Source: Desulfobacteraceae bacterium
GTDB lineage: Bacteria; Desulfobacterota; Desulfobacteria; Desulfobacterales; JACKCP01
Assembly: GCA_020633955.1 (NCBI GenBank)
Contig: JACKCP010000007.1
Coordinates: forward strand, 62,001-126,000
Direction of reading: 5' to 3'
Length of the DNA: 64,000 nt
Part shown: in pieces, positions 45,459-54,555 of the stretch
Layout of the letters: each line of letters begins with the position of its first letter
Numbering within the stretch: the stretch's first letter is position 1
The notes under the pieces: model-generated
What the model was told of the DNA's origin: nothing
Seen by the model: the letters and a program-made list of their open reading frames with translations, nothing else
The model's database searches: none
Made by a program: the position numbers and the translations under genes

Positions 45459-45580
45459 TATCAGTGGAAAACAATGATTTTCAGTTCAAGTGAAAAATTT
45501 TCTGTTCAGCAGTAATTTATTTCTCTGATGAGCATAAACGCCAAATCTGAGTTTTTGCTTATTGAATAAAGGAGGCCGTT

Positions 45581-45922
45581 GTGGATAATTCAGGAATTTC
45601 TAAATTAATGGAAATAAAATCAGTTTATAACCCGGAAAAAATTTCCGGCTTGAATGCAAAAACAGGAAAAAATGAGGGTGATGAGCTGAAAAAGGCATGT
45701 GAGGATTTTGAAGCAATAATGATTCATCAGATGTTGAAGGCCATGAGAAAAACTGTACCTGATGGCGGTATCCTTGAAAAATCAAATGGTTCGGATGTCT
45801 GGGAATCTCTTTATGACGAAAAAATATCTTTTGAGGTTTCTGGCGAAGAAAAAGGCACGGGTCTTGCAAAGTTTCTTTATGAAGAACTTAGTAAAGGAGC
45901 GAATTTAAATCTTAAATCATAG
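45581..45922 (+). CDS. flgJ: FlgJ-type rod-binding protein without muramidase domain
   Basis: 113 residues beginning at GTG 45581, chosen because AAAGGAGG lies seven bases upstream. Shows the rod-binding domain (LKKACEDFEAIMIHQMLKAM, WESLYDEKISFEVSGEEKG, TGLAKFLYEEL). The C-terminal peptidoglycan hydrolase of E. coli FlgJ is absent, as in many deltaproteobacteria where a separate enzyme is presumed. The 120-bp gap upstream holds a faint family-B-like stretch (45465-45525) that I could not confirm. Confidence 0.88.
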   Translation: MDNSGISKLMEIKSVYNPEKISGLNAKTGKNEGDELKKACEDFEAIMIHQMLKAMRKTVPDGGILEKSNGSDVWESLYDEKISFEVSGEEKGTGLAKFLYEELSKGANLNLKS

Positions 45923-45981
45923 GTGTCTGATTAAGAAAATAATTCATTTGCCGATAGTACAAACATCAGGAGATAAACATT

Positions 45982-46479
45982 ATGAGCGGCATCACTGAAA
46001 ATATAAAAAATATTCTTGAAGACAAAAAAACACTTTATTCCAAACTTTTATCAGCACTTGAGGAAGAAAGAGAAATTCTCAAACGCTCAGATCTTGATGC
46101 ACTATGGAAAATGAATGATATAAAAAATGATATTGCTGGAGATATAGAAAATTTAAGATTTTCTATCATCAAAATCCTGAAATCTTCCGGTATCAAAAAC
46201 AGCCTTGAAATTAAAAAATTTGATCTTGATGAGCTTTTGTCTGTTACAGAAAAAGACTGCGGCAATGAAATCCTTTTAAAGCCCGTTGCCGATCTGAAAA
46301 ACATTAAAACAAAAGTCTATAATTCCCAGGCTGTAAACAGGCAGTTTGTTGAAGAATATCTTGGAATGCTTGAAGAGCTTGTTTCTGTTATTGCAAACAG
46401 CGGTTTTAACAAAACCTACTCAAGGAAAAATGCTTATCCTGCAAAATCCGGCGGTCTGATTTTAAACCAGGAGGTTTGA
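45982..46479 (+). CDS. flgN: FlgN-type export chaperone
   Basis: 165 residues, all helical in appearance, matching the FlgN pattern at its start (LEDKKTLYSKLLSALEEERE, ILKRSDLDALWKMNDIKNDI). FlgN binds the C-terminal helices of FlgK and FlgL before export. Its place directly before flgK, with one base between them, supports the call. AGGAG ten bases before the ATG. Confidence 0.85.
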   Translation: MSGITENIKNILEDKKTLYSKLLSALEEEREILKRSDLDALWKMNDIKNDIAGDIENLRFSIIKILKSSGIKNSLEIKKFDLDELLSVTEKDCGNEILLKPVADLKNIKTKVYNSQAVNRQFVEEYLGMLEELVSVIANSGFNKTYSRKNAYPAKSGGLILNQEV

Positions 46480-46480
46480 A

Positions 46481-49400
46481 ATGAGCGGTATTAACAATAC
46501 TTTAAGCATTGCCAAAAGTGCAATTCAGGTTCAGCAGTATGGACTCAATGTTGCGGGTCACAATATTGCAAACGTAAATAACCCTGAATACAGCCGCCAG
46601 AGAATTCCAATGGAGTCTACATACCCCATTAATTACGGAGGACTCATTTTTGGAACCGGTGTAACTGTTGATGATATAAATCAGGTTGTAAACAAATACA
46701 TGGAGTATCGTCTTACAGATAATACTTCAACCAAATCTTCCCTGGAAGAGAGTCAGAATTATATGAATATTCTTGACTCACTTTTAAATGAAAACGATGA
46801 AAGTTCAATCAGTTCCCTTTTGTCAGGTTTTTTTAATTCATGGCAGAATCTTTCAAACAATCCAGGGGGGGCAGCAGAACGGATAGCTGTTTATGAGAGC
46901 GGTGTAATGCTTTCGGAAGAATTGAAAACTTTAAATAACTCACTTTCTGATTTACAGACTGATCTTACCAGGGAAATTGAGGCAGGAGTTGCTAAAGTTA
47001 ACCAGATTACTGAGGAAATCGCTTCAATAAATCAGGCAATTCTATCCCAGGAGGTAATTAACCAGACTGCCAATGACTTAAGGGACAAGAGAACTGCTCT
47101 GATAAGAGAGCTTGGTGAATATATTGATGTAAAGACCTTTGAGCAGCCCTCAGGCTCTACGGTTGTTACAACCAAGAGCGGTTTTACTCTTGTTTACGAC
47201 AATGATACATACGGCCTGAATTTTACTGAAGGCAAGGTAATGTGGAAAGGCTCATACGGAAATGACAAGGATATAACTGACAAGGTTCAGACCGGAAAGC
47301 TCGGTGGATGGCTTGACATGAGGGATGAAACAATCCCGAAATTTCGTTCAGACCTTGAAGAAATTACAAATGAAATGATCTGGCAGATAAATCTTGTTCA
47401 CAGCCAGGGAACAGGGGCGGATTATTTTGATACAGAAATGACAGGACAGTATAAATCAGATGATTCTCTCTGGCTTTCAACCCTTGATTTTGGAAACAGG
47501 ATTGACTATTCCAAGGATTTTAAAATCTGGATTGAAGACTCTTCAGTAGAGCCTGCAGGCTATGAAGATTATGAAGTTGATATGGGAATTTCAACAGCTG
47601 AAATTTCAAATTTCCGGGGCAGCGTTTCAGGAACTGCTGGAAGCTATCCTCCTTATGTTTATAAATTTACGGTTGTTGAGTCAGGTATGGTGGATAATCT
47701 TGAATCCAGAGACGATCCTGTTATTTTGTGGGAAAAATACTCAAATGAGGGAATAAGGCTTAAAAGCGGGTATGCTGAAATAAATGAAGGAACTGTTAAT
47801 GTTGATTCAACAACAACTCCGCCAACACCTGGTATTTCATTTGATATAGGAACAGGAAATCTTGTTTCCGGGAATACTTTCAGTATTAATACAAACAAGC
47901 TTGCCTTTGCTGATCCACTTGAAATGACAGTTGATAAAAAATCAATTCTAAGCCAGCAGAAATATACTTTCAAGGTAGTTGAGGCCGGTAATCCAAACCT
48001 TGGAGAAACATTTGGAGAAGTAGGCATAGATCCCATAACAATTGAATGGTCAAATGATGCAGGTAAAACAGGAACTTTTACCCTTGATCCCCTTGATCCC
48101 TATTTTGTACCCCTTGAAACTGAAATAGACGGAATGAGATTTCGTTTTAATTCAGGCACAATGATAAAAGGCGACATGTTTGTTGTAAATACAGATGAAA
48201 AAGGCGTGCCTACTCTCGAAGATCAGACGGACTATAAATGGACTTTAAGAACCTTTGCAGATGAGTTCAATAAAAATGTGAAAGGTGCAAGAGCAAGTGT
48301 TACTCCTGAAAATGAGCTTTCAATTTCACCTGAGACAGATGGATTTGAAATTACTGACTTAAAAAGAACAGGAGAAATTCATCTTCCTGATACAAGGGTT
48401 AGTGTTCACAATAATTCTGCTCTTACTGCAACCCAGGAAGATATTGTACTTACAAGGGATTCAAACGGTAAATGGACAATGTCTGGAATAACTGCTCAAG
48501 ATTATATAACCGCTTCTATTGTTCCTTCTCCTCTGGATGTATCACAGACAGGGGGAGCTGCGGCAGCCACTGATTCATCATACAGTTTTGAAGTTACACA
48601 GGGCGGGGTTATTGGAACTGACGAAGTTATAATAAACTGGTCAAATGCAGATAACGGAACAAACGGTACAATTACCCTTACTCCTCCCCTTGGTGTTCCT
48701 GCCGCACCGGGAGTTGACGGCATGGACCTTGATTTTGCGGCAGGAGGTCGTTTGTATGAAGGTGATACCTTTACCATGGAAACTGATGCTGCCGGTAATG
48801 CAACAACTACTCAGGTCCCTCATGACAAGGGTTTTGGAATAGATCTTACAGGAGACGGAATTAAGGATATAGATATTGATTTCATTATTCCTGTTCAGGG
48901 ACAGGGAAGTCTTTCCTTTGATATTACTCCAGATGATTCTGACTATGGTTATGCCTTTTCAGATGACCAGTCAAGCGGGCCTGGAATTATGGCTGCTGCA
49001 GGAATAAATACATTTTTTACAGGTTCTGACATAAAAACAATGAAGGTAAACTCCCTTTTATCCGATATTAATAATATTGCAGCTGCAGATATTACTGCCG
49101 CCCAAAGGGATGTGGTTTCATCTGATAAAAAGGTTTTTTCTCCTCTTACAATAACTGAGGGAACAAATAATATTATTTCTTTTTCCGAGGGTGAAAGTTC
49201 TATTTTAAGCGCAGAAGTAAAGCCTTCAATTTCAGGCGGTGTGTATAAAAATGAAAATGAGCTGGAAATACTTGCCGCAGATATTGAGAAGGCACTTGAA
49301 GATGCAAGTTATTACGGAATTGATTATAAGGTGACATATAACAGGGAAAATCAGGTTTTTGATATAACCCAGAAAAGGGGAGCCGCTGAAGAGGAAATTA

Positions 49401-49861
49401 CCTTTCACTGGAATTTGAGTTCAATGGGAGAAAGTCTTGGATTTGATCCAGATGATGATTTTATCCATCCGCCAGTTGATGTTCCCGAAGGTGATCTTTC
49501 TGAAAGTGATAACTCCAATGCAATGGAACTTCTTCAGGTTCAGGACAGGCAGCTTACAATTTCCCAGTGGACCTATGAAAGAGGGAAAGATCCATTTTCA
49601 GAGCCTGTAAGTGCCTCAATAGAAGGATACTACAGAGGAATGGTGGGCGGACTTGGAGTAAAGGCGGTAAGTGTTGAAAGAGGACTTTCATTTTCTGAAA
49701 CAATGGTTGAAAGGCTTACCCAGGACAGGGATACAGTTTCAGGGGTTTCACTTGATGAGGAAATGATAAGTCTTATTAAATTTCAGCATGCATACACAGT
49801 AGCATCAAAACTTTTGTCGGTTTCCGATGAAATGCTTCAGACCCTTGTTAGCATGAGATAG
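46481..49861 (+). CDS. flgK: Flagellar hook-associated protein 1, enlarged
   Basis: First hook-filament junction protein. N-terminus NTLSIAKSAIQVQQYGLNVA and GHNIANVNNPEYSRQRI, C-terminus GVSLDEEMISLIKFQHAYTV are intact. The protein is 1126 residues, about twice the usual size. The middle contains three related ~85-residue segments (opening YKFTVVESG, YTFKVVEAG, YSFEVTQGG; closing GNTFSIN, GDMFVVN, GDTFTME) and, at nt 49150-49470, one copy of a module repeated four times in FlgL (GGVYKNENELEILAADIEKA, FHWNLS, LGFDPDDD). These surface-exposed regions are likely to lie on the outside of the junction. Confidence 0.93.
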   Translation: MSGINNTLSIAKSAIQVQQYGLNVAGHNIANVNNPEYSRQRIPMESTYPINYGGLIFGTGVTVDDINQVVNKYMEYRLTDNTSTKSSLEESQNYMNILDSLLNENDESSISSLLSGFFNSWQNLSNNPGGAAERIAVYESGVMLSEELKTLNNSLSDLQTDLTREIEAGVAKVNQITEEIASINQAILSQEVINQTANDLRDKRTALIRELGEYIDVKTFEQPSGSTVVTTKSGFTLVYDNDTYGLNFTEGKVMWKGSYGNDKDITDKVQTGKLGGWLDMRDETIPKFRSDLEEITNEMIWQINLVHSQGTGADYFDTEMTGQYKSDDSLWLSTLDFGNRIDYSKDFKIWIEDSSVEPAGYEDYEVDMGISTAEISNFRGSVSGTAGSYPPYVYKFTVVESGMVDNLESRDDPVILWEKYSNEGIRLKSGYAEINEGTVNVDSTTTPPTPGISFDIGTGNLVSGNTFSINTNKLAFADPLEMTVDKKSILSQQKYTFKVVEAGNPNLGETFGEVGIDPITIEWSNDAGKTGTFTLDPLDPYFVPLETEIDGMRFRFNSGTMIKGDMFVVNTDEKGVPTLEDQTDYKWTLRTFADEFNKNVKGARASVTPENELSISPETDGFEITDLKRTGEIHLPDTRVSVHNNSALTATQEDIVLTRDSNGKWTMSGITAQDYITASIVPSPLDVSQTGGAAAATDSSYSFEVTQGGVIGTDEVIINWSNADNGTNGTITLTPPLGVPAAPGVDGMDLDFAAGGRLYEGDTFTMETDAAGNATTTQVPHDKGFGIDLTGDGIKDIDIDFIIPVQGQGSLSFDITPDDSDYGYAFSDDQSSGPGIMAAAGINTFFTGSDIKTMKVNSLLSDINNIAAADITAAQRDVVSSDKKVFSPLTITEGTNNIISFSEGESSILSAEVKPSISGGVYKNENELEILAADIEKALEDASYYGIDYKVTYNRENQVFDITQKRGAAEEEITFHWNLSSMGESLGFDPDDDFIHPPVDVPEGDLSESDNSNAMELLQVQDRQLTISQWTYERGKDPFSEPVSASIEGYYRGMVGGLGVKAVSVERGLSFSETMVERLTQDRDTVSGVSLDEEMISLIKFQHAYTVASKLLSVSDEMLQTLVSMR

Positions 49862-49873
49862 GGGAGGATAATT

Positions 49874-52528
49874 ATGAGAATAGCCTCAAGAACAATATTT
49901 GAGCTTCAGAAAAATCAGCTTGGAGGTCTTTATAAAAGACTTGCAGAAGACAATACAACTGTTTCAACCGGCAAAAGAATAAACAGGCTTGCAGATGACC
50001 CTGTTGGACTTACCCAGGTTTTAAATTTCAAGTCAGGCACAAAGTTTCTTTCACAGCTTAATACAAATATTGAAAACGGCAGAACCTGGCTGAGAGCTGT
50101 TGAAACTGCAATGGACAGCACTGAAGACTTGACCCTTGAAATGAAAACCCTTGCGCTTAAAATGAAAAATGACTCTGTTAATGCTGACCAGAGAGTTGAT
50201 GCAATAAATCAGGTAAATGCAGCTCTTGCAGAACTGATAAACCTTGGGAACACCCAGATCAAGGGGGAATATATATTTTCAGGCAATAAAACCAATATTC
50301 AGCCTGTTGTGGCAGATAATCTGAAAGACCCTCAAAGTATTAAATATAATGGAGATGAATTCAGATATCAGGTAAAGATTTCCCAGGAAGATACCATGGA
50401 AGTAGGCCAAAGGGGTTCAAAAATTTTCTGGGATGAGCAGGTAGTTGTTGACTCTACAAACAATTCAATAGATTTCAGGGAAGTTATACGGGGCGGTTTC
50501 AAGATTGGAGATGTGAAAGCCGGAGAAATGCTTGAAGACGAGCAGGTGAATATTGAGGTTAAGGATTATGAAGCACTTGACAAAGGTACTCCTGACTTAA
50601 AACCTCTTCAGTTTGTCTGGGATAAGGATGATAATCTCTGGAGGGTAAATAATGATCCAGGCTATGATCTTCCAGAAACAATTGAAGGAACTGAAGATGC
50701 CTTTGATGTTGATCTTGACAAAGACGGATCTGCTGATATTGAAGTACGTCTGACTCAGGCGGCAGAGCATGATGAATATGTTGAGTTCTCACTTGTACCC
50801 CATGACATAGAGCTTAAAGCTGAGATTCCTGACGGGACATATACAAGGGACAGTCTTGCACAGGCAGTTGGAAACGCTCTTACAAAGGCTTCCGAAGAAA
50901 ACGGCTACAAACTTGAATATAACGCAGAATACAACGAGGAAACAAAACAGTATTCAATTACGTACAATGAAAACTCATATGACGGTTATATAAAAACAGA
51001 TTTTTTATGGAAAACCGGAGAAAATTCAGGAACAAGCATAGGGCCTGATATCGGGTTTGAAGTTTCAGATACATCATTTGAACCTGCAATAAGCGACAAC
51101 AGGCTTGGCAAAATAATTGAGCTTGGCGTAAATGACACCATGAGTTTTTCAGTTGATGGTGGAACAACTGTACATAATATTACAATTGGGCCTGGAAAAT
51201 ACAGCAATGAAGAACTTGCACAGGAAATTGAAAATCAAATGAAACTTGCTGTGGGAAGCCTTGATTTTGAAGAAAATTTTGAAGTTAAGTTTAATAATAA
51301 GGATGTCAGGTTTGAGTTTGATGCAACAGAAACATCTCCTGGTTCAGTGGATCTTGAACTTTACTGGAACAGCGGTCCCCAGGATCTTGGAACTACTCTG
51401 GGGTTTCCTGTTTACACAGATGATACCGGAAGTCTTGAATATAAAGGATTAAGTTTTGCACCAAAGGCAGAAATTGAAGAGGGAGTAAATGACACAATAG
51501 ATTTTTCAGTTGATGCGGTAAACTATTCTGTAACAATACCTCCCGGTGATTATTCACTTGACGAGCTTGCACTTGAAATAAAAACTGCAATGATTCTTGA
51601 AACAGGCAATGAAAATTTTGATGTAACCTTTGATTCAGGTTCCGGTGAAATTAATTTTGATGCTTCAGGTACAGGAGCTGCTGCTTTTGATCTCTTGTGG
51701 AGTTCTGGAGCCAGTTCCTCAAGATCTGCTTCCGAAACTCTTGGTTTTGATTCAACTGCTGACAGTACAGGAGCTCTAGACTATTCAGGTACAGACTTAC
51801 CTTTGGGGGTTGAAATAATTGCAGGTGTAAATGACAGGGTGAATTTCAGGGAACTTCCCCAGAATGGAGACTTCTCTCCTGAGCTTTCATTTACAATAAA
51901 GCCTGGTCATTATTCCGGTGATGAACTTGCAGAATTTATGGAGTTCCAGATGGAGCAGGCCTCTTCTGCAGAAGGATACAATATTGATTACACAGTGTCA
52001 TATGACTCTGTTACGCATCAGTATAAATTCAGGGAAAATGGAACCGAACTGAACGAGATTGAGTTTTTGTGGAATTCAGGAGAAGACAGACCTGTTTCAG
52101 AAGGCGGTACAGGAAGAAGTGCGGCTGTTACTCTTGGTTTTGATGAAAACGAAGACCATAGTGCAATTCTTACAAACACAAGTGATGAAGAAACTTCATG
52201 GGGGCTTTTTGACACTTTGATTGATTTCAAAAAGTATCTTGAAAATAACGATGTGGATGGGCTTAACCGAACTCTTACAAGACTTGATTATCATTATGAT
52301 CAGCAGCTCAGCAAGGTGACTGAAATAGGTATGAAGGAAAGCAGGCTTATTACAAAACAGTCTGTTATTTCCAATCTTTCCTTCAGATACGAGGAAAACA
52401 GGTCAGAGATTGAAGAGGCAGATATTGTAAAGGCCATTTCCGATCTTACAGCTTCGGAAACAGCATACCAGGCAGCCCTGTCATCTTCAGCAAAGGTTAT
52501 GAAACTTAGTCTTGCTGACTATTTATAA
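49874..52528 (+). CDS. flgL: Flagellar hook-associated protein 3, enlarged
   Basis: Second junction protein between hook and filament. N-terminal RLAEDNTTVSTGKRINRLADDPVGL and C-terminal EADIVKAISDLTASETAYQA are flagellin-like and intact. 884 residues against about 300-400 usually. Between about nt 50755 and 52160 four ~110-residue modules recur, each with P-x-G-x-Y-x-x-x-x-L-A (DGTYTRDSLA, PGKYSNEELA, PGDYSLDELA, PGHYSGDELA), an LW-x-SG motif (FLWKTG, LYWNSG, LLWSSG, FLWNSG) and a closing LGF-type strand. GGGAGG before ATG. Last gene of the flagellar run. Confidence 0.92.
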   Translation: MRIASRTIFELQKNQLGGLYKRLAEDNTTVSTGKRINRLADDPVGLTQVLNFKSGTKFLSQLNTNIENGRTWLRAVETAMDSTEDLTLEMKTLALKMKNDSVNADQRVDAINQVNAALAELINLGNTQIKGEYIFSGNKTNIQPVVADNLKDPQSIKYNGDEFRYQVKISQEDTMEVGQRGSKIFWDEQVVVDSTNNSIDFREVIRGGFKIGDVKAGEMLEDEQVNIEVKDYEALDKGTPDLKPLQFVWDKDDNLWRVNNDPGYDLPETIEGTEDAFDVDLDKDGSADIEVRLTQAAEHDEYVEFSLVPHDIELKAEIPDGTYTRDSLAQAVGNALTKASEENGYKLEYNAEYNEETKQYSITYNENSYDGYIKTDFLWKTGENSGTSIGPDIGFEVSDTSFEPAISDNRLGKIIELGVNDTMSFSVDGGTTVHNITIGPGKYSNEELAQEIENQMKLAVGSLDFEENFEVKFNNKDVRFEFDATETSPGSVDLELYWNSGPQDLGTTLGFPVYTDDTGSLEYKGLSFAPKAEIEEGVNDTIDFSVDAVNYSVTIPPGDYSLDELALEIKTAMILETGNENFDVTFDSGSGEINFDASGTGAAAFDLLWSSGASSSRSASETLGFDSTADSTGALDYSGTDLPLGVEIIAGVNDRVNFRELPQNGDFSPELSFTIKPGHYSGDELAEFMEFQMEQASSAEGYNIDYTVSYDSVTHQYKFRENGTELNEIEFLWNSGEDRPVSEGGTGRSAAVTLGFDENEDHSAILTNTSDEETSWGLFDTLIDFKKYLENNDVDGLNRTLTRLDYHYDQQLSKVTEIGMKESRLITKQSVISNLSFRYEENRSEIEEADIVKAISDLTASETAYQAALSSSAKVMKLSLADYL

Positions 52529-52803
52529 AAGCTTTTAAACATTGATTCTGGATCATTTAATCATTTCCCTCTGATATGTAAAGCCGAGATATTGATTGAT
52601 TTTATATGGTCTGAGGGATTTAATACAACCTATATCCTTTGTTTGTTAATCTGGATCATTGATTTAATGCAATTGGTAATACTTTTATTTTTTTCAGGAT
52701 TTTCATACTATTATCTGACTTTTGTATTTTAACTGCCATTTTTAATAAATTTGTTTTAAAATATTTTCGTATGGAAAAATGCAAACAGCCAACGGAGATA
52801 TTT

Positions 52804-53796
52804 ATGGATCTAAAAGATAAGAAAATTCTTGTTACTGGGGCTGACGGTTTTATAGGGTCCCATCTTTGTGAGCTTCTTCTTGAAAAGGGATGTATTGTCA
52901 GAGCTCTTTCCCAGTATAATTCCTTCAACTACTGGGGCTGGCTTGAAGATATTGATAATTTAAGCGAGATTGAGGTTGTATCAGGAGATATAAGGGACCA
53001 TAATCTTGTGAGGAAAATTTCAGAAGATATTGACGTAATTTTTCATCTTGCTGCTCTAATTGCAATTCCTTATTCATATATTGCTCCCCAGAGCTACATT
53101 GATACAAATGTTACAGGAACTTTGAATATCTGTCAGGCTGCCTTGGATAACAATTGTATGAAAATAGTTCATACTTCAACATCTGAGGTTTACGGAACAG
53201 CTGATTATGTTCCAATAGATGAAAAACACCCCTTAAAACCCCAGTCTCCTTATTCAGCTTCAAAAATTGGAGCTGATTCAATTGCATGGAGTTTTTTCAG
53301 GTCATTTGATCTCCCTCTTGCAGTGGCAAGGCCGTTTAATACTTTTGGTCCCAGGCAGTCTGCAAGGGCTGTGATTCCAACCATAATAAGCCAGCTTTCC
53401 AAAGGCGATAAAAAGCTTATGCTTGGAGATCTTTCACCAACCAGGGATTTGAATTTTGTAAAAGACACATGCAGTGGTCTTATGGCTGTTGCCGAAGCAG
53501 ATGGGGCCGTTGGGGAGTTTGTAAATATTGGTTCGGGCAGGGAAATATCCATTGGTGACCTGGTTGATCTTATCCAGGAAAAAATGGGCACAAATGCAGA
53601 AATTATTCAGGCACAGGACAGAATAAGGCCTGCTGGATCAGAAGTTTACAGGCTTTGCTGTGATAATTCAAAACTGAAAAGGCTTACAGGCTTTTCTCCC
53701 TTAATCGGTCTTGAAGAAGGAATTGATATAACTGCAAAATGGTTTTCAAATCCTGAAAACCTTAAAAAGTACAAAACGGAAATTTATAATGTCTGA
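52804..53796 (+). CDS. legB: NAD-dependent sugar epimerase/dehydratase, LegB-like
   Basis: 330 residues from ATG 52804, with GGAG seven bases upstream; the upstream ATG 52771 in the ORF lacks such a site. Extended short-chain dehydrogenase: NAD loop VTGADGFIGSH, FHLAALIAIPYSY, STSEVYG, catalytic YSASK, ARPFNTFGPRQSARAVIPT. The sequence is of the type annotated LegB, a UDP-GlcNAc 4,6-dehydratase in CMP-legionaminate synthesis. With the NeuD-like gene downstream this fits flagellin glycosylation, but other UDP-sugar 4,6-dehydratases are possible. Following flgL by about 275 bp, without a recognised terminator between. Confidence 0.78.
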   Translation: MDLKDKKILVTGADGFIGSHLCELLLEKGCIVRALSQYNSFNYWGWLEDIDNLSEIEVVSGDIRDHNLVRKISEDIDVIFHLAALIAIPYSYIAPQSYIDTNVTGTLNICQAALDNNCMKIVHTSTSEVYGTADYVPIDEKHPLKPQSPYSASKIGADSIAWSFFRSFDLPLAVARPFNTFGPRQSARAVIPTIISQLSKGDKKLMLGDLSPTRDLNFVKDTCSGLMAVAEADGAVGEFVNIGSGREISIGDLVDLIQEKMGTNAEIIQAQDRIRPAGSEVYRLCCDNSKLKRLTGFSPLIGLEEGIDITAKWFSNPENLKKYKTEIYNV

Positions 53797-53800
53797 TTAT

Positions 53801-53902
53801 GGCTTTTCAAATTTGCTGCACATACAAGACAAATTGTATCAGGTTATGCAACTGCTATGGTTGATACAATTAACGGGTAAGATTGAGCAAAATTTGAAAG
53901 CC
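53801..53902. other. 102-bp nested inverted repeat
   Basis: Outer arms GGCTTTTCAAATTTGCT (53801-53817) and AGCAAAATTTGAAAGCC (53886-53902) pair over 15-16 bases with two single-base bulges; inside them AATTGTATC (53832-53840) pairs perfectly with GATACAATT (53863-53871). It begins four bases after the legB stop. It lacks a T-run, so it is not a typical terminator. It could be a miniature element or an RNA structure; no second copy was seen in the window. Confidence 0.65.
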
Positions 53903-54065
53903 TGCAGAGTTTCATTTTTTTAAATATAACAATTTAATTTAATTGAATATTTATTGATTTGCAAATATGAAACGTTCAATTCAGGATAAAGTAGAAAATC
54001 TTTTTTGTTTATATGTGAATAAACAATGTTTTTATATTGGGAAAAAGTGAAAATCAGATTTTTTT

Positions 54066-54203
54066 AGCTCCTGAACAAAGACTGCTTTTATTACAAGTTC
54101 TAAAGTCAGATGTAAAATTTAATCTCCAAAATACTATATTTATTTGTGCTGTTAAATTTTTTATCTTCACTCAATAAACAGAACATTCTGGTTTTTTGCA
54201 AAT
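54066..54203 (-). repeat. Palindromic intergenic repeat, family B, full copy
   Basis: Same orientation as the 9780-9924 copy: opening AGCTCCTGAACAAAGAC, then AAAGTCAGAT, AAAATTTAATC, AAAATACT at the centre, GTTAAATTTTT and a GAACA...TTTTTTGC end. It lies in the 759-bp gap between legB and neuD, which holds no supported gene. Confidence 0.65.
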
Positions 54204-54340
54204 TGCTATTTAAATCTTGTTTTTTACAAAAAACTCTGAAAAATTCTATATATTTTGAAAAAAGGCCGAAAAAATCACATTTGCTGAGAAATACTCTGGA
54301 AATCCGAGCATTTGACTGGTATACAAAATAAAGTTAAATG

Positions 54341-54506
54341 TAACTGTTCAGTTCAATTTAGAACGGCTGCTGCATTCTTTCTGAGCCTCATTCTCGCTTA
54401 AGCTTTGATGCAGGAGATAAAAAAACTATCTCCTGAAACCGGCTCAGAGAAAATACAGCATCCGTCGACAAAACGGTTTTTTCTCAGTTTTTAAGCTGAA
54501 TAGTTA
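54341..54506 (+). repeat. Long-hairpin intergenic element, family A, copy 2
   Basis: 166 bp, bounded by TAACTGTTCAG and CTGAATAGTTA (10 of 11 pairs plus a G-U). Internally, 54363-54387 pairs with 54441-54465 at about 21 of 25 positions, and the tip CAGGAGAT (54411-54418) pairs perfectly with ATCTCCTG (54428-54435), so almost the whole element folds into one long hairpin. It lies 50 bp before the neuD start. Confidence 0.8.
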
Positions 54507-54555
54507 CAGTTAAATTAACATTAACCTTCCAGGCATTTTACCGGAGGAAACCGAA

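Noticed and set aside
45465..45525. Possible family B repeat in the flgI-flgJ gap
   Set aside because: Only short matches (AAAAATTTTCTGTTCAGC) could be aligned; too weak against an AT-rich background to count as a copy.
54146..54331. 61-codon plus-strand frame between legB and neuD
   Set aside because: It overlaps the family B repeat, lacks a ribosome site and has a composition like translated AT-rich noncoding DNA.
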